Below, piece by piece: positions 1 to 10,243 of a DNA stretch of 64,000 nt; the first letter of the stretch is position 1, and every line of letters begins with the position of its first letter. This DNA is from Phytoseiulus persimilis. Its lineage: Eukaryota > Arthropoda > Arachnida > Mesostigmata > Phytoseiidae. The DNA is taken from the NCBI GenBank assembly GCA_037576195.1, contig CM075102.1, positions 868,001-932,000 of the forward strand. The letters run 5' to 3'. Position numbers and translations under genes: made by a program. The notes beneath the pieces were generated by a model. The model saw nothing but the letters and a program-made list of their open reading frames with translations. It did not search any database and had not been told where the DNA came from.

Positions 1-1326
1 CTTGTTTGGCTGGTCTGGCCTTGTTGTCCTTGCTGTGTGAAGCTCTTCAGTAACGACGAGAACAGCTGTTCTCCAGCGCTCCCGTCCCGAGCAGGACCCG
101 CAGGTTGGCCGTTAGATGGCGAACGGGGACCATTGTTCGTTTGGAGCGTTTGGATCAAATTCGTCACGAATTGGCTCCCTTCGCTATTCTGTCCTTGCAG
201 CCGTTGGAGAAGATTGTTGAGGACGTTGGCGGATGCTGCGGGCGGGGTGTTTCTTGGCTGAGTGTTGCTCTGCTGGGCATTTTGCAACTGCGTCAAGAAG
301 CCGTTGAGCAACGCTCCGGGGGACGCTTTCGTGGCTCCCCCAGCTGTTTGCGGCGAGACAATCTTCAGAACACCACCGATCAGCTTGTCGAAGAAGCTCT
401 TCTTAGGTTTGGGTGTAGTCGACGCCGGGAGTGGAGGTGCAATCGGTGCGGGATAGTTGGGAGGTGTGATGGGGTTGAAGTCTGCAGACGGCTGGGTTGG
501 CCCATGGAAAGGCGGATCGTCAGTGGGGCGATAGGAAGGCTCTCGGAAAGGCGGCCTAGTCGGCCCCGAGGGTTCCCGGGGTTCATCTGTCGGAATGGGT
601 GGATACAAAGGTTTCGACGTTGTCGAGGGGTAGCGAGGCGGAACGGTCCTAGCCTCCGGAGTGGAGTCTCCCGACTTCTCAATCAGATCCAGGATGGCCA
701 GGAGCTCATCCCGTGACAGGTCTGGGAGTTCCGCTGTAGGATCCTTGCGACGGCTGCCACCTGCGGGCAACGTTTGGTAATGACATCATGCGCCTCTCAC
801 TTTCTCCGGGACACGGTTTGCTGAGAAATAAGGAGAAGCAGCTCGTTGGGATCGGGTTAGAAGCGTTTGCAGAGAGGGAGAGATTTGCGTCGTCCTCGGC
901 GACGCGATTTCATCTACGGCACGCGACAATCGCACTGTTCGTTCGAGGAGTCGTCCTCCGACGTGTAGCCCCCGTTTGTGTGTGTCGGGCCCTGGAAATT
1001 CCAGCCCGAGGGGAGGACTTCCGGAAAAGTCGAAGTTTGATCAGCGTCTTTCCAGCGGGACGCCTCCGCGAACGAAATTAACGACAAAAGCCGTCTTGAG
1101 GACGTGATCCTACTCACAGCTTCAGTTTGTCCCAGCCCGTATGCGAAACGAATACTGGGAGAGTCGCGAGATACAGTCTACGCATCACGTAGCGAATCAA
1201 GCTGATTCAGAACCGTAACTAACCTGGCTTCGGCGTTGGACCGCTCCCAGTTCTCACCGGAACGATGTCTTCGGCGAAATATCCCGTCACCGCGAGTGAG
1301 ACTGCGAATGCACGCAGTAGTATCAT
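1..1326 (-). CDS. Secreted proline/glutamine-rich protein, 5' part (runs off window)
   Basis: I do not recognise the family. Proposed exons: 1326..1258, 991..918 and 753..1, continuing beyond base 1. Exon 1 starts with an ATG and encodes a clear signal peptide (MILLRAFAVSLAVTG) followed by a GTGAGA donor in phase 0. Exon 2 follows an ATTTCCAG acceptor and is Gly/Ser/Asp-rich with a CDC motif. Its GTAGAT donor (phase 2) matches the acceptor before 753. Exon 3 stays open for 250 codons to the edge and lacks an internal ATG. It begins with a charged helix (DLSRDELLAILDLIEKSGD), then a Pro-rich stretch, then a Lys-rich linker, then Gln/Asn-rich repeats of hydrophobic heptads (LLNGFLTQLQN, NVLNNLLQRLQGQ, VTNLIQTLQTN). 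The exon 2 boundaries are the weakest part. A secreted or cuticle-type structural protein is a guess. Confidence 0.55.
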
Positions 1327-2208
1327 GCTTGGTTTTATCTTCCCTTCGACTAGCTTGAATCTGGTCGGCTGGTGTCGAATGACCGTCACCAGCTCCAGAG
1401 AGTTGAAAACTTTCCCTTGCCCGTGGATGTTTTTTTCTTGTCATGCGTCGGTTCTGTGAAAGGAACCGAGACAACAGAGACAATACAATGGAGCCTTCGG
1501 TTTGCTTTTGAGAAATCGTTCCTCCTCAGGAGGAACGCCCTTCGCCGCACCTCATTGAAGGGGTCATCTGTTCTAAGAAAGATTCGTGAACCGTTCGATT
1601 CGTCCGGACGGCTCGCTTTTTGTTTCAGGATGCTCCGGATCTCAGACTGCCCAATGATCGGTCGGTTCTTTCGTCTAAACTTATTTCAGCTGCGCACTCT
1701 CTTCATTTACTTTTTGGAGTAGGGGATTGCGTTTCGCATCCCCAGGGGGGAGAAGATGGGGTCTCACGAACTCACATTCATCCAGCACAGCCCTGATCGC
1801 TCGAAGTTTCCTCGATCGCCCCTCGTTGGCGATTAGTGCACGAGAGCATCTTGTGGACTTGCGATGAGCCAGAACGGCTGGAATGAATTCTCAATGGCCG
1901 GCTCAGATCTTTATCCAAAGCCGACGTATCACTGGCACATCCCCTTACTTCGAATTTCCGAAGATACAGTCTGAACTCAACGAGTGGACATACCCGTTCG
2001 TACCTTCATCTCGCAACTCCCCGGCTCACGGAAGTCAATGAGGACAAAAGTGGTTTTCATTGAATAACGCGTTCATCAGTTTCTGAAATTTCGCATAGTC
2101 GCGCCATGTATAAACGAGAGGCAATCGTTCTCTGAACTCGATTTCCTCGTCATATCCGAGACTACTGGGCTCTGTCAGGAAAGGAACGTATGAACAACGT
2201 ACTTGAGA
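1327..2208. other. Intergenic, nothing recognised
   Basis: Between the start of the secreted-protein gene and the end of the 483-residue gene. It should hold the promoter of the first, but I saw no clear TATA box, RNA gene or repeat. Short open frames here overlap on both strands and look random. Confidence 0.4.
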
Positions 2209-2214
2209 TTTATT
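2209..2214 (-). terminator. AATAAA poly(A) signal of the 483-residue gene
   Basis: AATAAA on the minus strand, about 320 bases downstream of the stop at 2533. It implies a 3' UTR of about 0.33 kb. Confidence 0.55.
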
Positions 2215-2532
2215 GGCAAACCGGGCCTCGAGGATAACGGACATTAACGAGGATTCCCTGAAGACACCCGCCAGGACGTCTTCCCTCTGGAAGGTGACCG
2301 GGCGCGAACAACGACAACAGATTGCATTCGAGAGTCAATTCATGGATTCCCCTGTCTGCACGAAGAGTGAGTGAGCGACGGGGACTCCGATGCGGATAAT
2401 ACTATCCGTGAGATTGTCATGCAAGCGGAAAGCTCGCCCGAACGTGGTAGGATATCTCCTCCCGCTGCGATTGCATATGTACACAAAAGTCTGAAACCTG
2501 GCTTCGGATGGAACGCTCCCCTTGCTCCGAGT

Positions 2533-3984
2533 TCATTGCGCGGCAGCGTACTCGCGAACTATGGAGATCGTTTCGAAACTCAAGAGCTCATGGACAACCT
2601 CACCAACGTTTCCTGGAGGGATCAGAATGCCCGAGTGAATTTTCGATCCGTCCACACCGAATTCGAGGCCGGCCAGGTATTCCAGAGCGGTGCAGTTCTC
2701 TTGGGGGTCGATTTCAAGTTTCTCCATCCGAGTTTCCAGCTCGTCCTCTAGAACGGTGTCATCGAGAGAGGCAACAGTGCTCTTCGGAACTGGGCACACC
2801 GTCGAGACGGTTTGAGCCAAGTGGTAGGGATTCCTCTGGATGGGCAAGAAGTTGCTCGTTATTTGGAGCTCTCTTGAATTACAGATCTCTCTGAAAGATG
2901 AGTCGATCTCTTCTTCCATAACCTCAATGGTATCGATCTCAGCCACCAGCTTCTGGAAGGTTCCAACGAGATCATCTTGCAGATTCGATTGCGTGAGCAT
3001 CTGGTCCTCGTCCATGCATTCCTCCACTCGTAACTCTCGGAGCCTGGAATCGTAACCCGCCAAGATCTTTGTGCACTTCTTCGCGATGTTCTCCCCGAAT
3101 TGCACCGATACGTTCTCGCGCTCGGAGCAAACTTTCCTCACTTCCGCGCATAGTTTCTTGAGAGCGCAAACAGGAGCCAAAACATTCATGATGCTGTCAC
3201 CGAGCTTGGCATCTCGTGGCGTGGATCTTAACCTTTGGAGTTCAGCGTTGATTTCCGAAACCGCGTTCCTCAGCACGCTGATGGCCCGCTCGCCGTCGCA
3301 ATAGTCGTAAACGCGTTTCTGGAGAAAACACAGCACGGAATATTTCGCGACTTCATCTAAACTCGAAGTGGCCTCTAGCGATTTCGTCAGAGACGGGAGC
3401 GGTCCTTCGGCTCGCACGAGCTTGGGCACGGGGATTCGTTTGAGCGATTGGAGATGTTCTGATAGAATATTCGGCACCGGCAGGAGGGGCGCAGTCTTCT
3501 GCAGGAGATGGCCTCCTCGATTCAGTAAATCAGCTGATGACTGACAAGACACCGCGACGGTTCTGTCGACTTCTTTCTGAGCCGTCAAGTGTTTGTGCTT
3601 CCTTTGAACATCTTCGATCACTTCCGGGAGCCCCTCCCCCGAATCAGCGTCCTGGTTGTTTTTGGTTCGGTCTTCTGAGATTTCGAGTTTGGCTTCATGC
3701 AGCCGTGTGGCATCCCTCCAGTGTTCGCCTGGAATCCACGAAACGTTCCTACTCATTCGATAACTGCTAGCACCGCGTGATGTATATTCAGAGGAGACCA
3801 CCCGACAATACTCAGCCATACCGATCACGGGCAGACACGCTCTCGCGAGACATTCGATGACTTGGAGAGCCTCTTGAGGAATATTCTGGTCCGATGAGTA
3901 CTCTATGCCAAACTTGCGGAATGTTTCCACACAAATTTGTTCCGAATTCAAAGCAACGGTGGGTGGAGCGGCCGGGCTCGGCAT
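2533..3984 (-). CDS. Intronless gene, 483-residue protein of unknown function
   Basis: I do not recognise this protein. I chose the first ATG in frame (base 3984, MPSPAAPPTV); the frame is open 14 codons further upstream but only from a GTG. The predicted protein is soluble, with no signal peptide or membrane segment, and is rich in Leu/Glu/Lys. It has a globular helical N-terminus (residues ~10-55, containing CVETFRKFGIEY), a charged middle, and a long helical, partly heptad-like stretch from about residue 190 to 360 (for example EINAELQRLRSTPRDAKLGD). The architecture recalls spindle or centrosome scaffold subunits such as the augmin subunit HAUS3, but this rests on general character and one short N-terminal resemblance. 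The gene lies head-to-head with SCYL2, about 1 kb apart. Lack of introns could mean retroposition or a naturally single-exon gene. Confidence 0.75.
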   Translation of the reverse strand: MPSPAAPPTVALNSEQICVETFRKFGIEYSSDQNIPQEALQVIECLARACLPVIGMAEYCRVVSSEYTSRGASSYRMSRNVSWIPGEHWRDATRLHEAKLEISEDRTKNNQDADSGEGLPEVIEDVQRKHKHLTAQKEVDRTVAVSCQSSADLLNRGGHLLQKTAPLLPVPNILSEHLQSLKRIPVPKLVRAEGPLPSLTKSLEATSSLDEVAKYSVLCFLQKRVYDYCDGERAISVLRNAVSEINAELQRLRSTPRDAKLGDSIMNVLAPVCALKKLCAEVRKVCSERENVSVQFGENIAKKCTKILAGYDSRLRELRVEECMDEDQMLTQSNLQDDLVGTFQKLVAEIDTIEVMEEEIDSSFREICNSRELQITSNFLPIQRNPYHLAQTVSTVCPVPKSTVASLDDTVLEDELETRMEKLEIDPQENCTALEYLAGLEFGVDGSKIHSGILIPPGNVGEVVHELLSFETISIVREYAAAQ

Positions 3985-5016
3985 GACCGAGCCGGAGCGC
4001 TCGGTCGATTTCCGAGGATATAACACTGTTAATTCGACAGTTCAATCACCTAGAGCGAACTCCGACGGTTGATGCGAGATCCGAGCGCCCGTTCGAAATC
4101 AGAAATGTTTGGTGAGCACTTCATTACGTCGTCTGCTTCGAAAAAAAGGCGCGCTCCCTCCGTCCTATCTCCCCGAGCGGCGAGCAGGTCGGTATTGAGA
4201 GACTCCGCCTCGGAAAAAAAGTCAGATCCCCGTGCGATACTCTAGAAGACGTGGATCGCGGGCCAGTGAGGTTTCGCTCCTACATCGCTCGAAGCCCGAT
4301 CTCGTACTTGGAGCAGCGAATAGGGAATAACGCTGCCGACGTTGGCTCTGACTAAAGCCGCGAGAGATCTGCATCCAAATCCAGAACAGAGACTACAAAT
4401 CTCGCTCCCCGATTCGGTCGAGTCAGAGCGTTCACAAGTTTTCGGGTTTACAGCGCGGCCCCGCAGAATCCGAGATCGGGAGCGCTGATCCCGGGAGATC
4501 AGAGAGGGCGCTGCTGCTGCTGTCTACGCCAAGATGGCACCTCCCATATGACGGTTCTCTGTGTTGATCTTTAGCAGTCGGTGAGCGAGATTGATACGTC
4601 GCGTTCAGTGTGCAATCTATCGAAGCTGTAATTCGGGAAAGCGTTGCGTTCGGCAGGGGTAAGTTCCTCGCCATGTCTCCTCCCTCGGATCGGTCCGTCG
4701 CCGCCATATGCCGACTCGAAACTTCCCAGACGGCGGTAACACGTACTTCCCCACCGAATAGGCTGCTCGGCCGAATCATTCCTGCTCAGGTGGCAGCGTT
4801 GTCGAAAGATCCTTAACGAACTTCTGTGCTTCCCGAAGGCAGGAGGAAACTAGTTTTCGTATTACGAACGAGTGCCGAGAGATGACTGCGAAGGTGAAAC
4901 TCTGAGCGGTTGTCACGATTCTGAGTTCAGTGTTTCCAAGAATACTTCCGCAACTCTCCAGACGACACCCCGTTTCCACTGGAGCGAGCTGACCCGAGTC
5001 GAACAGGAGATAAGAG
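3985..5016. promoter_or_regulatory. Divergent upstream region between the 483-residue gene and SCYL2
   Basis: About 1 kb separating two divergently oriented starts. It must contain the 5' UTRs and promoters of both genes. A short CTG run lies near 4511. No TATA box is obvious. The sequence is moderately GC-rich with A-runs near 4140 and 4210. The 5' UTR of SCYL2 may include an upstream exon that I cannot place. Confidence 0.4.
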
Positions 5017-7638
5017 ATGGATTATCTCAGTCGGATCAAGTCAACGGTCGTCGACACGGTGTCCAACTTGTCCTCGGTCCTGACCGGGAACCCTCTGAGC
5101 GGACAGTACGAGATCGGAAACTACCTCGGCTGCTACGGCCCTAGTTTGCATTGGAAGATGTACAACGCGATCAAGAGATCCACCAGAGAAGAAGCTTGTG
5201 TGTTCCTTCTGGAGAAGAAAAGCCTGGACCGGTAAGTTCCCATTTGTCTGACACATTCAAGCTCGAGGAAGGCGACCTTTAGTTCCGCCAGCTGGCGCCG
5301 GAGTCTGAAACATTTCTTTCCCACAGGTACTCCAAATCTGAGCGAGACTACGTTCTGAATTTCCTGAAGCAAGGAGTGGCTCAACTGACGCGTTTGCGTC
5401 ATCCGGCTGTTCTGACAGTTTCCCATCCGCTGGAGGAGTCCAGAGAGGCGTTGGCGTTCGCGACCGAGGCCTGTTTCTGTTCGTTGGCTAACGTCGTGAA
5501 GTTCGACCGCCCGGGATCGCCTTCAGCTGATCTTCCCGAGGCTGTCAAGGAGTATAAGCTGCACGAGGTCGAGATCAAATACGGTCTTGCTCAAATCGCC
5601 GAAGGGCTGGCGTTCCTCCACCAAGCGAAACGTGTTCACGGGAATATCTGTCCGGAAATGATCGTCATAAACAAGAAAGGAGCTTGGAAGCTCGCCGGCT
5701 TCGACATGTGCGCCACGCTGACCGGAGACAGCGCCCGATACGACCTCGACACAACGTCCCCTCAAGCTTGCCAGCCGAACTACGATTTCATCGCGCCCGA
5801 ATGTGCGAATGATCTCACCTGCACTCCCAGCAGCGACATGTACTCCCTTGGGATCCTGGTCTACAACGTCCACATGAACGGGAGCACTCCCTATTCGACC
5901 AGGAACAACTTCCAAACTCTGAAAGCCTGCCTGGATCAGATGAAGGGCTTCCCGAAAAGCAAACTACAGGGCTTACCGAAAGGCGCCCAGGACCACGTCC
6001 GACTCCTGTTGAGTTGTAACCCGAAACTTCGTCCCGACGCACACGAGTTCCTAAAGTTACCGTATCTCGAAGATATCGGAGTGAAGACCTTGCGGGACCT
6101 GGACAATCTGTATCAGCTCGATAAGGTTCGTTCCTCTACATCTGAGCGCGACCCGTCGTCTCACCGTCTGACGCCACGGGCAGATATCGCTGATCCCCTA
6201 TTGTTTCTTTCAGGTTGCGAAATCCCACATTTACAAAGGCTTGCCACCTGTCATCGAGAAGTTGCCCAAGCGCATGAGCCTTTACCGAGTTCTGCCCTGT
6301 CTGGCTGCGGAGTACGTGAATCCCGAGATGGTTCCGTTCATTCTACCGAGCGTTCTCCTCATAATCGAGCTGACGTCGAAAGAAGAGTTCATCGCTTCGA
6401 TCCTGCCCGAAATGCAACGAGTCTTCACCTACACTCAGCCCGTTCACATAATGTATCTGCTGCTGCAGAAAATGGACCTGCTCATCTCGAAGTGTCCCCC
6501 TGAGGCGGTCCGAGACCATTTGCTGCCGATGGTCTATCGCTCGCTCGAGTGCAATTCTCAGCAGATCCAAGAGCTCTGCTTGGCCACGTTGCCGGACTTT
6601 TGTCATTTGGTTGAGTACGGCTCGATGAAGAACAGTTTATTGCCGAAGGTGAAAAAGCTCTGCGTTGTTACGAGTTTGACGTCCACGCGAGTTAAATGCC
6701 TCGTCTGTTTGGGGAAGGTTTTGGAGCATCTCGACAAGTGGGTCGCGCTCGATGATGTCATAGCGTGGCTGCCAGAAGTCAAATCGAGAGACTCGGCGGT
6801 TCTGATGGCGATCATTGGCATCTACAAAGTGGCTCTCACCCATCCCAAATTAGGGATCACGAAGGAGATCCTGGCTTGCAAAGTGCTCCCGTTCCTCGTG
6901 CCGCTAGTCATCGAAGGTTCTCTGAACCTGAGTCAGTTCGGTCAAGTGGTTTCCCTCATCAGGGAAATGCTCTCCCAAGTGGAAAGCGAGCATCGGATCA
7001 AACTGGAACAGACGGACACCTCTAAAGATGAGCAGGCGAACAGCCCTCAACTCAATTCGCCGAACGCCGACGAACTTTTCACGGAGCTCTCACCCGACAG
7101 TTCGAGCGGCCGCTCGAACGCGAACAGCAACAGAGCCTTTTCACTCGAGGACAAGCAGCGAATGGCTCAGCAAGAGGACGCGATGAAGATGCTCGGCAAT
7201 CAGACGCCTCTTCTGCCGAACTCAAAGCTCCGAACGAGCTGCCAGCCGGAGTCCCGGTTGGGCGCTCAGAACGCCAAGCCCGCACCGAAAGATCTGACGT
7301 CGTCTCTCATCAATTCGAACATGATCAGTCTGCAGAACAAAACGAACAACCTCCGACCTCGGCCGCCACAACAGAAGCAGCAGTCGTTCCAACCTAATTA
7401 CAACATCGACACCCAGACTCTGATGAGTCCTACGAATAATTGGTCCAAGAACGAAGGCTGGTCGTCGGGTGGCTCGAACAACTCGAACACCAATCAGGGC
7501 TCCACGAACTGGGATGACAACTGGGGTGACTGGTCGTCTTCGACGGGAAATAAATCAACGCTGGATCTCTCCGAGTTCGATACGCTAACTGGCATCGAAA
7601 GCAAAAAATCAGACCTCCTGAGGAGGAACAAAACTTGA
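5017..7638 (+). CDS. SCYL2: SCY1-like protein 2 (SCYL2), pseudokinase with HEAT repeats
   Basis: Exons 5017..5231, 5327..6125 and 6214..7638 give 812 residues; all junctions are GT-AG and in phase. The protein starts MDYLSRIKSTVVDTVSNLSS, typical of SCYL2, with a degraded kinase domain to about residue 335. The usual HRD is HGN (VHGNICPEMIVI) and DFG is replaced by GFD (KLAGFDMCA), while APE is conserved (FIAPECAND), so it should be catalytically dead or very weak, as in the family. Residues ~345-650 form a HEAT-like helical block (LPKRMSLYRVLPCLAAEY onward). The tail is Asn/Ser/Gln-rich and ends with Trp-Asp repeats (NWDDNWGDWSS). The known family role is clathrin- and AP-2-linked traffic between trans-Golgi and endosomes. 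The tail is shorter than in vertebrate SCYL2, and its Trp motifs could be adaptor-binding (inference). Confidence 0.96.
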
Positions 7639-7990
7639 GCGGATGGGGAACATAAGCAAGCTGAATTCCTCTAGTCATGCGGATCTGCTAGACGACGCGA
7701 GAGGAGGCTCAGATTCCTCTGAGTCTTTTGTCTCATCCCATCGTTCTCCGTCAACTCCTGTATATAACCTTTTACCTGTATCATGGACAGTCCGCGAAGC
7801 CTAGATCTTTCGTGTGAACGTTGCTCTGCTTTTCATGCTGGCTCTGGAATTGGCCCAACTCCGACCGGATCGGATCACTGTGGCGAGCGTCGTTTACCAC
7901 ATTGTTGTGACGTGACAACTCCAGTGCGTTTTCGCACAGAACTCGTTTTCAAGGATCATAAGATAAATGGAGCACGATTTTGGAACAAAA

Positions 7991-7996
7991 AATAAA
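7991..7996 (+). terminator. AATAAA poly(A) signal of SCYL2
   Basis: AATAAA 353 bases after the SCYL2 stop, in an A-rich stretch. It is the only good signal before the downstream repeat element. Confidence 0.6.
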
Positions 7997-8258
7997 AAGT
8001 GCATCTTGATGAAGAACTCCTCTTGATATAGCGATAGGCTTCAACAATCTTTTTCGCAGACCTCCAGAGGTATTACGACCCTCGTTGATTCGTTCGGTAG
8101 GAATAGGGTTCCTACACAGTGGACCAACGTTCCGCTTGGGTCCCGGAACGAGGATTCTACCACGCGTCCCGTGAAACCATGAGTATGTTTCATTCCGGAG
8201 CGGCTCGTTACCGAGGCGGCTCTGATCGGAGCCCAAGACGTCCGGATCCGGGAAACTA

Positions 8259-9431
8259 CAGGGTGTGTCCTCTAAGCTGCAACATTCTCGTGGCCTTCTC
8301 GTTTTGAGCTGTATTTCGGCCAGATTTTATCCGATCTTGATCGGAAGCTCTTGAAGATACGCATCTTTTCGCATTCTTATTTTCGAGGACCAGATCAGTG
8401 TCACGGTTTCCAGAGCTTGTCGAAGTTTTCCTCAATTCAATCCGTGGCCCCTACAAGAACCTACCAGGGAATCGCCGATTCTCAACCAATTTCGGAAAAT
8501 AAACAACGGAAAGAGTCCTCACGATCCCAGCTACAAAACGCTTCGGTGGCGAACCGGGGGAACGGTATTCAATACGAGATACCCCTGAATTGAGCCCTCC
8601 AGACCCCCTGACGACTCTCCCGTTGAGAACCGCCCGTAAATTCTCAGGGAAGCCGATTTCGAAAATTTCACTGATGGCGAAAGTTTCTCATTTCGAGCCA
8701 AACTACCCGAAAACCAAGCAACTGGGTCGATCTGATAACTTTTTTTCACCTCTCAAGTCACCTTGCGCTAATCTCATTTCCCTCACTGGAAACGCGCCGA
8801 CAACTCGGCAGGGGTCAGGACGGCATTGACGAGTAACAGCTCGGAAGAGGCGCATGGAATCAAAGTTTTCTCATTCGAACCAGGAGCCGTTTGCCGCGAT
8901 GACTTTCTCCAACCTGCTGCGGGGGGCGCGTTTTCAGTCAGGGACATAGATGAGCGCCCAGTGAATTTTGAGGTGAAAAAAAATGTTATCGGATCGACCC
9001 GGATACTTCGTTTCCGGGTAGTTTGGCTCGAAATAATCAGTGAAATTTCCGAAATCGCCTTCCCTGAGAAGTTACGGGCGGTTCTCCAAGGGAGAGGTCG
9101 GCAGGGGGTCTGGAGGGCTCAATTTAGGGGTATCTCGTATTGAATACCGTTTCTCGGGTTCGCCACCGATCTGCGCGTTCTCGCGAGCGTTTTGTAGCTG
9201 AGATCGAGAGGAATCTTTCCGTTTTTTATTTTCCGAAATTGGTGGAGATTCGGCGATTCCCTGGTAGGTTCTTGTAGGGGCCATGGATTGAATTGGGGAA
9301 AACTTCGATAAGCTCTGGAAAACGTGACACTGATCTGGTCCTCAAAAATAAAAATGCGAAAAGATGCGTCTATTCATGAGGCTCAAAACAAGAAGGCCAC
9401 GAAAATGTTGCAGCTCAGAGGACACACCCTG
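8259..9431. mobile_element. 1,173-bp foldback element with Tc1/mariner-like ends
   Basis: The left end CAGGGTGTGTCCTCT and right end AGAGGACACACCCTG are near-perfect inverted copies, each flanked by TA, the target duplication of Tc1/mariner elements. The inverted identity is not confined to the tips. The left arm from 8259 to about 8800 aligns, with scattered mismatches and small indels, to the reverse complement of about 8930-9431, leaving a central loop of about 120 bp near 8845. Landmarks repeated in inverse orientation include CCTACAAGAACCTACCAGGG and TTTCGAGCCAAACTACCCG. No transposase frame is present, so it is non-autonomous. Short frames on the two strands that look alike are just the two arms. 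A transcript across it would fold into a long hairpin. Confidence 0.88.
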
Positions 9432-10137
9432 TATACATCCGCGACCGCTCCGATGACGTCCGTGGGAATTCGTACAACACGGTTGTCTCCCAATGAGATT
9501 GACACTCTCCATTTCGAGCGAGAGTTCCATTTGTCCATAGAGTCCAGAGAGGCGGGACAGAAAAAGCTGAGACGACGAACATGTCCTCCTGACGAAGACG
9601 GACCTCATTAATCTGGCGGGATCCACTTCGATGACTGGAAGCAATGACCTCAAGAGGCTCATTGTACGGAACCACCTCAGAACCCCAAACAAGTATGAAC
9701 CCATTGGATTGGATTGAAGTCCGTGAGCTTGACGAGGAGAGAACCAGAGCCATCGTGTCAGCGTTACTCTTGCAGATAGTTATTGAAACGAGCGAGAGCT
9801 CGCACGCCTTGTATTTGGAGCTTTCACGGAAGCCCCCTCATGACGAGGTTCTGCAGAAAGCGTCGCGAAAGCTTGCAGCACTACGGAAGCCAGACAGGAA
9901 GATTGAAATCTAGGGAAAATGTCGCGAGCTTGGAATCGCGCAGAGTTTGAATAGTCCCTGTCGGGCATCGTCGAGTGGATAGGACTTCCACAAAGCGATG
10001 TCGTGCGAAGAGAACTCAATGACAGTCTCGAGTCTCGTCTGATATTGATCGACGGCGATCACGGCTGACGGGACCAACAGCGAAAAGTCACGGCGAGCAT
10101 GACCATTATCGCACGGAGCATGTCAAACGAGACGATC
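9432..10137. other. Intergenic, nothing recognised
   Basis: Between the foldback element and the PKA-like gene. A plus-strand frame of about 89 codons (9644..9913) is open but has no recognisable motif, no signal peptide and no nearby poly(A) signal, so I do not call it. Confidence 0.3.
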
Positions 10138-10143
10138 TTTATT
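10138..10143 (-). terminator. AATAAA poly(A) signal of the PKA-like gene
   Basis: AATAAAG on the minus strand, about 100 bases downstream of the stop codon at 10244. Confidence 0.6.
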
Positions 10144-10243
10144 CCGGGTCGCGATCGTTGACGATGGATAGGGTACTCACGATTTTATTCTTCTGCAGAG
10201 GGGAGCTCCGAATTGAGGTTTTCGTCCCTCGTTCCGGAGTTGA

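Noticed and set aside
2035..2244. 69-codon minus-strand frame with ATG
   Set aside because: Overlaps the AATAAA and end of the 483-residue gene's 3' UTR, with no motif or signal of its own.
2371..2751. 126-codon plus-strand frame
   Set aside because: Lies largely opposite the end of the 483-residue gene, starts without ATG and has no poly(A) signal.
8351..9284. Two similar short proteins on opposite strands (APTRTYQGIA...)
   Set aside because: They are the two arms of the foldback element, not a gene pair.
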